Positions 39,914 to 49,820 are shown, counted from the stretch's first letter. The stretch: 64,000 nt of DNA from Bradyrhizobium iriomotense (GCF_018130765.1 NZ_JAFCJZ010000012.1:1-64000), one strand, 5' to 3'. A program made the numbers and translations. Notes: generated by a model from the sequence alone, not told the origin.

Positions 39914-41698
39914 TCACCTCTGGGCTTCGTCGTGACGGCCGTCGCCGTCGTGCCTGCGGTCATTCGAGCAGACGAGCTTGGTCCCCTCGGCGTGGCACCT
40001 GGCCTGCGGATAGTCGGGCGAGAACAGGTAATTGCCGACGAAGTCGCTGACCGGCGGCTCCTTCTTCGGCGTGTAGGCGACAAAGTTGGCGGCGACCTTG
40101 GGATCGAGCCCGGGTGCCTTCAGCCGTGCCACGGCCGGATACGGATAGACGGGGCGCGACGTCACGGTCGAATTGTTGGTGGCGACGATCGCGTTCGGCG
40201 CGGTGTTGGTCTCGACCCAGGACATCAGCGGCGTGACGATGTCGAAAGTGTTTGGCCCAAGCCCGCCGCCGCAATGCCCCATGCCGGGGAAGAGGTAGAA
40301 TTTGGCGAACCGATCGACCTGCTGGTCGCCCAGCACCTCCTTGACGGCGTGCCAGTACTTGATGGTGCCGCGCGGCGGGATGTGCTGGTCGGACCAGCCG
40401 TGCCACAGCAGCAGCTTGCCGCCGTGCCGCGCGAACGGTCCGAGATCCGGATTGTTCGCGGCGTAGAGCGTCGAGGATGCAACGGTGGCGTTGAAGCCAG
40501 GCACGGTGAGCTTGAGATCGTTCAGCGTCCAGCTTGCGTTGTAGGTGTTGAAGAAGGTCTTGTAGGCGGCCCACGAGTTCACGAAGTTCTCGCTGCCGAC
40601 CGACTTGCCCTGGGCCGATGGCACGAACAGCGTCCAGTCGAGCTCGGAGCCCCATTCCGAATTGGCGAGCGGCTCGAGCCGCTGGCCGTCGGCGGAGACC
40701 GCGCCATCATGGATGCGACGCACGACGTCGGCCTGGGCCTGCGTCAGGCAGCCGGTCTCGTTGCCGTTGTTGCCGCAGACCAGCGTCTTGGTGTCGAAGC
40801 TGCAGGCCCTGGGGTCGTCGATGACGCCGTCGGCGAGGCCGTCGATGGCGTCACAGGCGGCCAGCACCTTGGCGTGGACATAAGCGAGCTTGTCGGACAG
40901 CAGCACATAGGTGTCCCTCGACGGAATCGGGATCGTGCCGGGCGTGGTCTGGTTGGTGAGAACGCGCCAGCCGTGGTGATAGGTGTTCTGCACGTCCATG
41001 TCGCTCGCCGGCGCGCCGGCTGCGATGCCGTCGAAATCGTGCGGATAGCGCTGCGCCGCCATCAGCGCCTCGCGGCCGCCGTCCGAGCAGCCGCTGAAAT
41101 AGGAATAGGCCGGCCTCTTGCCGTAGAATTTGGCGATGACCGCCTTGGCCACCTCCGAGGCAACGTGCACGCCGCGGTAGGCGAAGTCGATCTGCGCCTG
41201 CGGATTGTCGACCGACCAGGTGGAGCCTTGCGCGCCGGTGTGGCCCATATTGGTCGTGGCGCTCGCGATCGTGCCGTTGGTGATCGGAACGCAGCCGGTC
41301 GATTGCGTGTAGTTGATATTGTCGTTGCCGCATTCGCCGCCGCAGCCGGTCTGGAGATAACGCTGTGTCCAGGCGTTGGTCGGCAGCCGCATCACGATGG
41401 AATTGGCGCCGGGTCCGATGACGCCGCGCACGGCGCAGTAATCGGCCGGGTTGGTGGCCGATGCCGGCACGACGGCCGCAGAGGAGATGGTGACGGTGCC
41501 GCCGACCTTCTCGCTGATTTCGCCGAGATCGAGGCTCGTGAGCGAGCTGCACGTCATCACCGGCGCGATCGACGGCAGGTCCCTGAGGCCTGCGGCGCTG
41601 ACGTCGGTATCGGGTGCGAGCATCGTTGCCGCCGCCGCCAGGGCGAGCCCCACCTTTCCGATGGATGTCGATTGAACGTTGGCACGCTTGTCTGTCAT
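39914..41698 (-). CDS. Tannase/feruloyl esterase family alpha/beta hydrolase
   Basis: 594 residues from the ATG at 41698, with GAGAGGGGA upstream. The signal peptide (about 1-35) is followed by the tannase fold: TCSSLTSLDL, YCAVRGVIGPG, LQTGCGGECGNDN, the nucleophile motif GCSDGGREALMAAQRYP, FDGIAAGAPA, and a C-terminal lid with GMGHCGGG. Paired cysteines near the nucleophile and His are typical. It hydrolyses gallate or cinnamate esters of plant phenolics outside the cytoplasm. Confidence 0.93.
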   Translation of the reverse strand: MTDKRANVQSTSIGKVGLALAAAATMLAPDTDVSAAGLRDLPSIAPVMTCSSLTSLDLGEISEKVGGTVTISSAAVVPASATNPADYCAVRGVIGPGANSIVMRLPTNAWTQRYLQTGCGGECGNDNINYTQSTGCVPITNGTIASATTNMGHTGAQGSTWSVDNPQAQIDFAYRGVHVASEVAKAVIAKFYGKRPAYSYFSGCSDGGREALMAAQRYPHDFDGIAAGAPASDMDVQNTYHHGWRVLTNQTTPGTIPIPSRDTYVLLSDKLAYVHAKVLAACDAIDGLADGVIDDPRACSFDTKTLVCGNNGNETGCLTQAQADVVRRIHDGAVSADGQRLEPLANSEWGSELDWTLFVPSAQGKSVGSENFVNSWAAYKTFFNTYNASWTLNDLKLTVPGFNATVASSTLYAANNPDLGPFARHGGKLLLWHGWSDQHIPPRGTIKYWHAVKEVLGDQQVDRFAKFYLFPGMGHCGGGLGPNTFDIVTPLMSWVETNTAPNAIVATNNSTVTSRPVYPYPAVARLKAPGLDPKVAANFVAYTPKKEPPVSDFVGNYLFSPDYPQARCHAEGTKLVCSNDRRHDGDGRHDEAQR

Positions 41699-42022
41699 GA
41701 ACGGTCCCCTCTCTCGGTTCGGTACTTCGGACGGCAGATGGCATCGCCGCATCCGGTCATGACGGGTCGATCTGGCAATCGCATTGCTGGATTGTCAGCG
41801 TCGAGCGTCTGATCGGAGAGCGAGATCGATGAAATGGTGCGCAGGACGTCGGGCGCAGCATCCCCCCAAGGATTGTGTCGTGTTATTTCAGACGAAAGTC
41901 GGATTTGGCAGCCGACAAAGCAAATGAATTGTTTTGCGGGATATATGAGCGCCTTGCATCTTTGGCGGTAGCGTAAGCATTGCCGAAAATGCGGAGCTGC
42001 AAATTTGCGAGGATGACAGCGT
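41699..42022. other. 324-bp gap upstream of the tannase gene
   Basis: It lies between the tannase start and the 3' end of the histidine kinase gene, both on the minus strand. I find no gene or clear hairpin; it presumably holds the tannase promoter. Confidence 0.55.
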
Positions 42023-43879
42023 CTACCGCGCCGCTGCCAGCGGCAGGCTGACATGAAAGACGGCGCCCCCTGACGGCGCGTTTTCGGCCCAGATGCGGCC
42101 GCCATGTGCCTCGACGATGGTATGCGCGATCGAGAGGCCTATGCCCATGCCTTGCGCCTTGGTCGTGAAGAACGGCTTGAAGATCTCGGTCACCTTCTCC
42201 GCGAGGATGCCGTGACCTGCGTCGGCAATGGAGACAAGGGCGAGGTTGCCCTCGGCGACACTGGTTCGTCCGACGACGCGCCGCCGCTCGTCCGGAAGAT
42301 GGGCCACAGCTTCCATGCCGTTCACGACGAGATTGAGGATCGCCTGCTGGAGCTGCACCTTGTCGCCTTTCACGCGGATCTCCGCGGGCGACGGCTGCGT
42401 CAGGAGCTCGACATCGTGGGTCAGGGCCTGCACGGAGAGGAATCGAAACACCTCGCCGACCGTGGCATTGAGGTCGAGCTCGCGCCGTTCGGTCGAGTCT
42501 CGCTTCAGGAACGAGCGCAGCCGGCCGATGACTTCGGCGGCCCGCTGATCGTCTCGGCGGATGTGGTCCAGGATGTCCCTGACTTCGTCGAGGTCGGGCG
42601 CCGGATTCTGCAATATCTGCTGGGCCGTCTCGGCATTGATCAGAATGGCGGCGAGCGGCTGGTTCAGCTCGTGCGCGAGCGAGACGGACATCTCTCCCGC
42701 GGTGGCGCGGCGATTCATGTGAGCGAGCTCCGACATGCGCTGGCGCGCCTCGACCTCGGCCACGAAGCGCAAGCGTCGCTCGCGCAGCAGAATGGTGATC
42801 ATCAGCGCCTGCACCAGCACCACGCCCGCGATGATCACGGAGTGCCAGTAATACTGCTCCCAGAAGGTCGGTTGGCGGAAACGCACCTCGCTGCCGGGGG
42901 GCAGATTGGCTTCGTCCACATTCCAGCGCTTCAGCTGCCGCCAGTCGAAGATAGGCTTCACGTTGTTCCCGCTGAACGGTGCGATGCTCGACGGCGCTTC
43001 GCCGTCGAGGATCCGCATCGCCACGGCGCCGGCTTCCCGGCCGATGATTTCCGGCTGCAGCAGGCAGCCGCCAACGCCCGACCGCCCGAGGAACGTATCT
43101 GATGTGATGACGATCGGGCGGTTCGCATTCTCGGCAACGCGTGCGAGCGCGGAGGCGGGGGAGTAATAGGTGCCTTCGCCGTCGGAATACATCGCCGAGG
43201 TCAGGATCGCAGAGCGGGCCGGCAGGAAGGCGACGTGACTGCGGACCTCACGCAGCACGGCGCCGGACAGATCGGTGACTTCGAGATCGGGCATCTCGGC
43301 CGCGAAGTCCTGCTTCCAATGTCCGTATGTCAGCGGATTTTTCCAGGCATCGCCCACGAGGACGACATGGGTCAGATCGGGAACGATGGCGCGCGCTGCG
43401 GTCAGGAGCTGCGCCGGTCTCACCCTTGCGAAGACGACCGTCGTGTTGGGCAGGAACAGCGCGCGCGTCTCGGGCAGGTCAGGCACGAAGCCGTAAACGA
43501 CGGGCGCGGCGGGCCAGATGTCCTGCTTGCGCGCTCGAAGGAATTTCGCCGATGTCACGCCGATCGAAACGATGACGTCGATCGGCCGCTGCGCATATTT
43601 GGTCTTGAGATGACCGACCAGACTCTCTTCGTAGTCCGGTCCCGGGAAGCGGGCGAGATCGAGGCTTTCGCCGTAGATCACCGTGTGCCCCTTGCCGTTC
43701 TGCTTCGCAGCGGCGCGGATACCGCTAAAGATCTCGGAATAGAAGGGCGAGCGAAAATCGGCTTCTTCCAGAACGAGGATCGAACGCTGCCGCGGGCCGT
43801 CGGCTGCAATGCATTCACGCGACAGGCTCGCGAGCAGGCAGACGATCACGACGCGCACGAGCCTGGTGATCATACGCAT
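42023..43879 (-). CDS. Histidine kinase with ABC-type substrate-binding sensor domain
   Basis: 618 residues from the ATG at 43879; a second ATG at 43873 is close behind. A signal/membrane segment comes first, then a periplasmic ABC substrate-binding (DUF/PBP type 1-like) domain at about 35-320 (ILVLEEADFRSPFYSEIFSGI, PIDVIVSIGVTSAKFL). A transmembrane helix lies at about 346-366, followed by HisKA with H403 (SLAHELNQPLAAILINAETAQ) and an HATPase domain (LNLVVNGMEA, FKPFFTTKAQGMGIGLSIA). No response regulator is adjacent. The signal may be a small solute bound in the periplasm. Confidence 0.93.
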   Translation of the reverse strand: MRMITRLVRVVIVCLLASLSRECIAADGPRQRSILVLEEADFRSPFYSEIFSGIRAAAKQNGKGHTVIYGESLDLARFPGPDYEESLVGHLKTKYAQRPIDVIVSIGVTSAKFLRARKQDIWPAAPVVYGFVPDLPETRALFLPNTTVVFARVRPAQLLTAARAIVPDLTHVVLVGDAWKNPLTYGHWKQDFAAEMPDLEVTDLSGAVLREVRSHVAFLPARSAILTSAMYSDGEGTYYSPASALARVAENANRPIVITSDTFLGRSGVGGCLLQPEIIGREAGAVAMRILDGEAPSSIAPFSGNNVKPIFDWRQLKRWNVDEANLPPGSEVRFRQPTFWEQYYWHSVIIAGVVLVQALMITILLRERRLRFVAEVEARQRMSELAHMNRRATAGEMSVSLAHELNQPLAAILINAETAQQILQNPAPDLDEVRDILDHIRRDDQRAAEVIGRLRSFLKRDSTERRELDLNATVGEVFRFLSVQALTHDVELLTQPSPAEIRVKGDKVQLQQAILNLVVNGMEAVAHLPDERRRVVGRTSVAEGNLALVSIADAGHGILAEKVTEIFKPFFTTKAQGMGIGLSIAHTIVEAHGGRIWAENAPSGGAVFHVSLPLAAAR

Positions 43880-44021
43880 TGCTGGGCTCTCCGCCCCGCC
43901 TCCAGTTGCAACCGGGCTTCCTCGATGAGGACGCGCGCGAGAGCATACCCGCCGGACCCGGAGTTTCAAACGGAAGGATGCGCGTCCGCTCCGCTGACGC
44001 GCGGGACGGGACGACGTGCCG

Positions 44022-44654
44022 CTACTTGAACGGATCCTGGATCGACGGTGACGATTGCCGGATGCGGCGCACGCTCACCGGCGTACCGTCGGAGACGAAC
44101 AGCAGTTCATATCGACGGCCTTCGCTGTCGGTCGCGGAGCAGGTCACGTCGTTCACCTTCCTGGCAGCGAAGTTGCCAGTCTGGCGACAGACGCCAGTGG
44201 AGGCCTGCTCGGCGGGCACCGGCAGACCGTCGACCTTGGGCCGGTCCTTGGAGTTGAGCAGCATGCGGTCGATCGGCAGCTCGTAGGAATTGTCGTCGGC
44301 GCGCTTGCCGTTCTCGCCGGAGAACGACACGACGTGGTTCGCATCGGTGGGATCGTCGACGGCGACCGCGAAATTGACCCGGCCCGTGTCGCCATGAGCG
44401 TAGGCAACCGTCTTGCAGGCGAAGGTGCGGCCCGCGACCTTCAGTGTCTTGCAATGGCCGGACATCAGCGCCAGCAGGTCGATCAAGGCGTTCTGCTGCG
44501 CCGGCGGATTGTTGACTGGAATGGGCTTGGAAGCTTCGGCGAAACAAGGGCTTGCCGAAGCCGCGACGGAGGCGGCGAGGGTTGCTGCGAGGACCGGTCG
44601 GCGGAGGCGCATCGTCAGGCTCGTAGGCCAGGGGACGCTGGAGGTCCGCTTCAT
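44022..44654 (-). CDS. Exported protein of unknown function
   Basis: About 210 residues from the ATG at 44654; ATGs at 44660 and 44612 are alternatives, the last giving the more compact signal MRLRRPVLAATLAASVAASASPCFA. The mature part has paired cysteines (SGHCKTLKVAGRTFACKT and GVCRQTG...VTCSATD) and a C-terminal RRYELLFVSDGTPVSVRRIR. No domain recognised; periplasmic location is likely. Confidence 0.7.
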   Translation of the reverse strand: MKRTSSVPWPTSLTMRLRRPVLAATLAASVAASASPCFAEASKPIPVNNPPAQQNALIDLLALMSGHCKTLKVAGRTFACKTVAYAHGDTGRVNFAVAVDDPTDANHVVSFSGENGKRADDNSYELPIDRMLLNSKDRPKVDGLPVPAEQASTGVCRQTGNFAARKVNDVTCSATDSEGRRYELLFVSDGTPVSVRRIRQSSPSIQDPFK

Positions 44655-44801
44655 AACCATCGAACCGCAAATTGGTTGCGATCCCGTTCGCGCCGCCGAG
44701 TCCGTCTGGAATACCACCGCACCACCCCTGGCGATTCGTCCAAATCGCCCCACCGTCCCAGCGGGCACTTGCCGCCAGGCCGGTGTTTTTTTCGTGGCAG
44801 G

Positions 44802-46115
44802 CTAACCCATTGCCGCCTGCCAGCGCGTATCGCGGAAGGAGGGGCGGCGGTGCAGGCGGGCGTCGAGCACGGTGCGCGCGCGGGAGAGCTCGCCGCTGCC
44901 CATGAGGGCGACGATGAAGGTGTCCTCGATCAGCTCGCGCTGGGCGTGGCTGCCGCCGATGCGGACGACCTCGCCAAGGACGGGCGCAAGCATTTGTGCG
45001 CAAGCGGCATAATTCTCATCCGCAAAGGCGGCCAGCGCCCGGCAGACCGCGGGGACCACGGGACCGGCCGGCAGCTTGCCCTCGGCGAGGCGTTGCTCGA
45101 TCACGGCAAGCCGCGCCGCCAGCGCCTCATTGTTTTGCGTTGCGGCAGCGAACAACGCCATGTGGACGTCGGCGAACGGCAGGCCTGATTTCGGAAACAG
45201 TTTTTGCGCGGTCGCGTCGGCTTCCAGCCACAGTGCCTTCGGCACCGCATGGCCGTACGTCGACAGGCGCCAGAGCAGCGAGGCGCCATCGGTGATGACG
45301 TTGAGCGGCGGCGCCTGCGTCGCCGAGGGCTGGAGCACGTCGGCGTAGATCGCGAGTGCGCGTGCCGCATCGCCATGCTCGAGCGCGCCGAGCGCCTGGT
45401 GCCAGCGGATATGGCCGTGCAGGATGCCGGCGCGGTCGTAAGAGGGGATCCAGTCGTCGACGAGACGGTCGGCGTCATCGATCGAGCCGTCCTCGAACAT
45501 CGCATGCAGCACCGCGTGCGCGGCATGGGCGTTGGCGCGGCGGAGGTTGAAGCCGCGCTCGGTGACGGCGCGGCCGTGGGCGACGTCGCCATTCTCCGTC
45601 ATCGCCCAGCCGGACATGGTGAGAAACCACCAGTCCTCGCCGTAGTGCCGCGCGACGCGCTGGCACAGCTCATGGCGGGCGCGGTCGTGATCGGCCATGC
45701 CGGAGAAGGCGAACAGGCCGAAGGCGCCGAGCGGCAGCGACAATACCACGGCATCGCGCGGCCAGCTCTCGACATGTTTCAGCATTGCCGCGATCGCTTC
45801 GGGCAACCGGCCTTCGATCGCGAGCGCCAGCGTCTCGACATGCGAGCGCTCGCGCTCGGTGCCGCGCCTGGCAACGAGCTCTCGCGCGGCCGCCGCCTTC
45901 TGCCGCGCGAGATCGCCCTGCTGGTAGAAGGCATGCACGCGGCCGCGGGCGATATGAGCGAGCGCGAAATCCGGGTCAGCCGCAATCGCGCGCTCCAGCG
46001 TCTCCGCCGTACCGGTCCAGCCCGCGAGCATGAGGTCGACGCCGTCGCGATAGGCGGATGCCGCCGCATCGGATGCGGTGGAAAGCGGAAGGCCGTAGCG
46101 GTCCTCATGCGGCAT
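44802..46115 (-). CDS. Tetratricopeptide repeat protein (TTC38-like)
   Basis: 437 residues, with no signal peptide. Helical TPR-type pairs run throughout (for example ETLERAIAADPDFALAHIARGRVHAFYQQGD and ADVHMALFAAATQNNEALAARLAVI). The overall pattern, with DWWFLTMSGWAMTENG and HAAHAVLHAMFEDG, resembles the TTC38-like family. It starts 15 nt after the stop of the aldo/keto reductase gene, so the two are probably one transcript. The biochemical role is unknown. Confidence 0.83.
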   Translation of the reverse strand: MPHEDRYGLPLSTASDAAASAYRDGVDLMLAGWTGTAETLERAIAADPDFALAHIARGRVHAFYQQGDLARQKAAAARELVARRGTERERSHVETLALAIEGRLPEAIAAMLKHVESWPRDAVVLSLPLGAFGLFAFSGMADHDRARHELCQRVARHYGEDWWFLTMSGWAMTENGDVAHGRAVTERGFNLRRANAHAAHAVLHAMFEDGSIDDADRLVDDWIPSYDRAGILHGHIRWHQALGALEHGDAARALAIYADVLQPSATQAPPLNVITDGASLLWRLSTYGHAVPKALWLEADATAQKLFPKSGLPFADVHMALFAAATQNNEALAARLAVIEQRLAEGKLPAGPVVPAVCRALAAFADENYAACAQMLAPVLGEVVRIGGSHAQRELIEDTFIVALMGSGELSRARTVLDARLHRRPSFRDTRWQAAMG

Positions 46116-46130
46116 CGTCGTCTCCCGCTG

Positions 46131-47141
46131 TCAGCTCGTCCGCGCGCGGCGGCCCTCGATCGGATAGGCCGGGTCGTTGTAGCCCGGCGTCGAGGGATGG
46201 CCCGGCACGACCAGTCGGTCGATCAGCGCCTCGTCCTCCGCCGTGAAGCGATAGTCGAGTGCGCGGATATAGTCGTCCCACTGCTGCTCGGTGCGGGGAC
46301 CGGCGATGATGGAGGTCACGAATGCCGAGTTCAGCACCCAGGCGACCGCGAACTGGCCGGCGGTGATGCCTTTCTTCTCGGCGTGAGTCTTGATCTCCTG
46401 CGCGAGCTGGAGCGATTCCGGTCGCCACTCCGTCTGCATCATGCGGGTGTCGTTGCGGCCGGCGCGCGTCTCCTTGTCCGGGGCGGCATCCGGCTTGTAC
46501 TTGCCGGTGAGCACGCCGCGCGCCAGCGGGCTATAGGGCACGATGCCGAGGCCGTAATAGGAGCAGGCCGGAAAATGCTCGACCTCGGGCATGCGGTTCA
46601 TGGCGTTGTAATAGGGCTGGCTCACCGCGGGCCGGTCGATGCCGAGCCGGTCGCAGATGTTGCAGATCTCGGCGACGCGCCAGGCGCGGTAGTTGGAGAC
46701 GCCGAAATAGCGCACCTTGCCGGCGCGGATCAGATCGCCCATTGCGCGCACCGTCTCCTCCAGCGGCGTCGCATGGTCTTCCTTGTGCAGATAGTAGATG
46801 TCGATGTGATCGGTGCCGAGCCGCGTCAGGCTTTCGTCGGCGGCCTGCAACACCCAGCGGCGCGACAGGCCGACGCGGTTGGGATCATCACCCATGGGGT
46901 TGGCGAGCTTGGTGGCGAGCACCCAGGCCTGGCGGTTGCCGGCGATGGCGCGTCCCACGACCTCCTCGGATGCGCCTTTTGAATAGGCATCCGCGGTGTC
47001 GATGAAGTTGATGCCTGCACCGTGCGCATTGTCGATGATCCGTTTCGATGCGGCTTCATCGGTCGGCCCGCCGAACATCATGGTGCCCAGACATATCGGC
47101 GAGACTTTCAGGCCGGTGCGGCCGAGCTGGCGGTATTGCAT
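46131..47141 (-). CDS. Aldo/keto reductase
   Basis: 336 residues from the ATG at 47141, with AAGGA upstream; a start 36 nt earlier adds a poor N-terminus. An NADPH-dependent (alpha/beta)8 barrel: MQYRQLGRTGLKVSPICLGTMMFG, the catalytic D and Y in NFIDTADAYSKG, the K in VLATKLANPMG, HKEDHATPLEE, YFGVSNYRAWRVAEI, and VPYSPLARGVLTGKY. Substrate unspecific; likely an aldehyde or ketone. Co-transcribed with the TPR gene. Confidence 0.93.
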   Translation of the reverse strand: MQYRQLGRTGLKVSPICLGTMMFGGPTDEAASKRIIDNAHGAGINFIDTADAYSKGASEEVVGRAIAGNRQAWVLATKLANPMGDDPNRVGLSRRWVLQAADESLTRLGTDHIDIYYLHKEDHATPLEETVRAMGDLIRAGKVRYFGVSNYRAWRVAEICNICDRLGIDRPAVSQPYYNAMNRMPEVEHFPACSYYGLGIVPYSPLARGVLTGKYKPDAAPDKETRAGRNDTRMMQTEWRPESLQLAQEIKTHAEKKGITAGQFAVAWVLNSAFVTSIIAGPRTEQQWDDYIRALDYRFTAEDEALIDRLVVPGHPSTPGYNDPAYPIEGRRARTS

Positions 47142-47251
47142 GGGCGGGGTCCTTGCTGCGTCTTGTGGCGTCAGCATAGCCGCCCGGTTGCGTCATGGCG
47201 AGCGCAGCGAAGCAATCCAGAGATGCTTCGACGCGGTTGCTCTCTCAGCTC

Positions 47252-47393
47252 GTCGTCCTGGACAAGCGCAGCGAAGCGGAGCGCACATCCAGGACCCATT
47301 ACCCCGAGGAGTGGTTTGGCGAAGATTCGTGGTTGCGAGCGCGCGCCACAACTTCCCTTTGGGGTAATGGGTCCTGGCTTTCGCCAGGACGAC
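47252..47393. repeat. Palindromic intergenic element, copy B
   Basis: gtcgtcctgg...ccattacccc...ggggtaatgg...ccaggacgac, with the internal motif tttggcgaagattcgtggtt that it shares with copies C and D. Slightly diverged arms (cctgg for ccgg). Confidence 0.85.
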
Positions 47394-47418
47394 GGCGGAG
47401 TACGGTGCAACAGCGCAG

Positions 47419-47856
47419 CTACGCCGGCCCCTTCAAAATCTTGAACACGCCATTCGCCATCACGATGCAGCGGTCGTCCACCGTCACTTCGGTGCTCATG
47501 AAGATCAGGCTGCGGGTCGAGCGCACAACGCGCGGGCGGGAGATCAGGATGTCGCCGATCTGGCCGGCCTCGACGAAATGGGTGTCGAGCTGCACCGTCG
47601 CCATGAATTCCTTGCCGGAGGTGTAGCGGGCGGTCATGCCGCAGGTGCGGTCGGCGAAGGTCATCATCACGCCGCCCTGGACCATGCCGCGGCGGTTGTG
47701 GTGCTTGTCTTCGGTCGCGAGTGCGAATTCATATTGGCCGTCGACCTTGCGCTCCCACAACGGACCGATCAGGTGCATGAAGCCCGTGGTCTCGAGGATG
47801 GTCCAGCCGTCCGATTTGAGCCTAGCGGCGGCCTTGCTGGTCATGTCGTCGTCCAT
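47419..47856 (-). CDS. PaaI family thioesterase (hotdog fold)
   Basis: About 145 residues from the ATG at 47856; an ATG at 47844 is close. The hotdog-fold signature is HHNRRGMVQGGVMMTFADRTCGMTA, followed by MATVQLDTHFVEAGQIGDIL, as in PaaI/YdiI acyl-CoA thioesterases. It is divergent from the Nudix hydrolase gene. The acyl-CoA substrate is unknown. Confidence 0.88.
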   Translation of the reverse strand: MDDDMTSKAAARLKSDGWTILETTGFMHLIGPLWERKVDGQYEFALATEDKHHNRRGMVQGGVMMTFADRTCGMTARYTSGKEFMATVQLDTHFVEAGQIGDILISRPRVVRSTRSLIFMSTEVTVDDRCIVMANGVFKILKGPA

Positions 47857-47914
47857 CCTTGCACGTGTATCTCTCCTCGTTTCATCAGATGCGGTCCTGG
47901 TGTAGTCAAGCATC

Positions 47915-48541
47915 ATGAGAGCTTTCGACGATGCCACCAGACGGAATATCGCAGAGGCCTGCGCGGCGTTCGCGCGGCTGCCTGACGCGGTTGAGCCGGC
48001 GGCACTGAAACGTGCCGCGGTGGTGCTTGCGCTGACCGTATCCAACGACGGCGACGACACCGCCTTCCTGCTCACCAGGCGCGCTTCACACCTGCGAGCC
48101 CATCGCGGCCAGTGGGCGTTGCCGGGCGGTCGCTGCGATGCCGGCGAGACGCCGGTCGAGGCGGCGTTGCGCGAGCTGGACGAAGAGCTCGCACTCAGGC
48201 TTTCATCCGACGCGGTGCTTGGCCTGCTCGATGACTATCCGACGCGCTCCGGCTATCTGATCACGCCGGTCGTCGTCTGGGCGACTGACAGTGCCGCGAT
48301 CAGGCCGAACCCGGACGAGGTCGCCTCGGTCCATCGCATCGCGCTTGCCACGATCGAGCGGGACGACGCCTTCGATTTCACGGATATCCCCGAGAGCGCG
48401 CGCCGGGTGATCCGCTTCCATCACCAGATGAGCTTGATCCACGCGCCGACGGCGGCCTTGATCTATCAGTTCCGCGAGGTGCTGGCGGGCCGGAATACCC
48501 GCGTCACAGAGCTGGAACAGCCGGTGTTCGCCTGGAAGTGA
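47915..48541 (+). CDS. NUDIX hydrolase (CoA pyrophosphatase-like)
   Basis: 208 residues. The Nudix box GGRCDAGETPVEAALREL followed by DEELAL keeps the metal-binding REXXEE glutamates; the late glycine is replaced by alanine. LTRRASHLRAHRGQWALPGG is the upstream UPF0035/CoA-type motif seen in NudL-like enzymes. It may hydrolyse CoA or a nucleotide diphosphate. Confidence 0.88.
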   Translation: MRAFDDATRRNIAEACAAFARLPDAVEPAALKRAAVVLALTVSNDGDDTAFLLTRRASHLRAHRGQWALPGGRCDAGETPVEAALRELDEELALRLSSDAVLGLLDDYPTRSGYLITPVVVWATDSAAIRPNPDEVASVHRIALATIERDDAFDFTDIPESARRVIRFHHQMSLIHAPTAALIYQFREVLAGRNTRVTELEQPVFAWK

Positions 48542-48597
48542 CGATGGTAAACGGCACGTTAACGTGACGGTTACCGGATGCCTGCTAAAAGGGCAGC

Positions 48598-49812
48598 ATG
48601 CATCATTCGATTCGAAATAGCCTGGCACTGGTTCCGTTCGCGCTCGTCCTGCTCGCGCCCGCCGCGCGTGGCGGCGAGGCCGACGCGCTGCCGCCTTCCG
48701 TCCGCAATGCCAACGCCCAGCTGTTGTCGCAGTTTTTTGCGCAAGGCGGTGCCTCGCCCGCCGTGCTCGAATATCGCCGCAAGCTGCAGGAGTATCAGGC
48801 CGCGCGCGCGGCCTTCGACGAGGAGGCCGGCGCCTATTGGAGTCAGATCTCCGAGAAGCGGAAAGGCCGTAACGCCAAGCGGCGCAGCGGGCAGCAGATC
48901 ACGCTCGACGATTATGTGCTGGAGCATCCGCCGGTCTATACCGGGCCGAAACGGCCGGTGAATCCGGAGCCGGAAGAGACGCCGGAGCGTCCGACCAAGA
49001 AGCCGATCCCCGTCGTCGCCGATCTCCTCCGCGCGGCGCAGGAGCTCTACCAGTTCACGCCGCAGCGCCCGTCCAGCGAGGTCGAGTTCAAGCGCGCCTA
49101 TGCGCGCTACGCGCTGGCCTCGGGGCTGACGCGCGAGCAGGCGGTGCGGGTCTATTCGTTTGAGACCGGCGGGACCGGCAGCTACGACGTGCAGGCGGGT
49201 ATCGAGCATGGCGGCAAGCGCGCGATCTCGACTGCGATGGGCTACAACCAGCTGCTCACCACCAACAGCGTCGAGCTGCTCGCCGAGCAGGGCCACGAAT
49301 TCATCCGTGCGCTCTCCGACAAGGTGGCGCGGACCTCGGGGCCGCCGCGCCAGGCGCTCGAGCACAAGCTCGCTGTTCTCAAGAAGATGGTGGCGCATGC
49401 GAAAGCGGTGCCCGACACCTGGTCGGAGCACGAGAAGATCGGCAACACCGCACAGGGCTGGGCCATGCACGCGATGGTCCTGGACGTCGATATCGGCCCG
49501 ATGCTGCAGACCCACAAGCTGCTCACCTCGGTGCTGTTCGCGCGCGCCAAGGGTTACACGCGTCCGCTCACCGCGGCCGAGCTCGAGATGATGAACCTCA
49601 CCGGCGACGGCACCGGCCTCGACATGGTGACGATGCCGCAGGCGATGCGCGAGCAGGTGCCGACCTCGAACTTCTTCCAGCGTGGCGGCTACGAGCGCAA
49701 CCCGGTCGCGATCCGCCACAACACGGTGGCGAAGCTGCTCGCGGTGACGGACACGCGGATGGACTCGAACAGCAGCAACGCCGGCGCAAGGGAGCTGACG
49801 GCGGCGTTTTAG
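48598..49812 (+). CDS. Exported protein of unknown function with a lysozyme-like segment
   Basis: 404 residues. The signal peptide (about 1-26) is followed by a helical/Pro-rich region (about 30-140), then residues about 175-260 reading VRVYSFETGGTGSYDVQAG...AISTAMGYNQLL. The spacing of Glu, Gly-Ser/Gly and Gly-Tyr-Asn-Gln recalls lytic-transglycosylase folds. A peptidoglycan role is a guess from this pattern; there is no definite domain match. Conserved-looking, with no partner gene nearby. Confidence 0.75.
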   Translation: MHHSIRNSLALVPFALVLLAPAARGGEADALPPSVRNANAQLLSQFFAQGGASPAVLEYRRKLQEYQAARAAFDEEAGAYWSQISEKRKGRNAKRRSGQQITLDDYVLEHPPVYTGPKRPVNPEPEETPERPTKKPIPVVADLLRAAQELYQFTPQRPSSEVEFKRAYARYALASGLTREQAVRVYSFETGGTGSYDVQAGIEHGGKRAISTAMGYNQLLTTNSVELLAEQGHEFIRALSDKVARTSGPPRQALEHKLAVLKKMVAHAKAVPDTWSEHEKIGNTAQGWAMHAMVLDVDIGPMLQTHKLLTSVLFARAKGYTRPLTAAELEMMNLTGDGTGLDMVTMPQAMREQVPTSNFFQRGGYERNPVAIRHNTVAKLLAVTDTRMDSNSSNAGARELTAAF

Positions 49813-49820
49813 GTGTCGGT

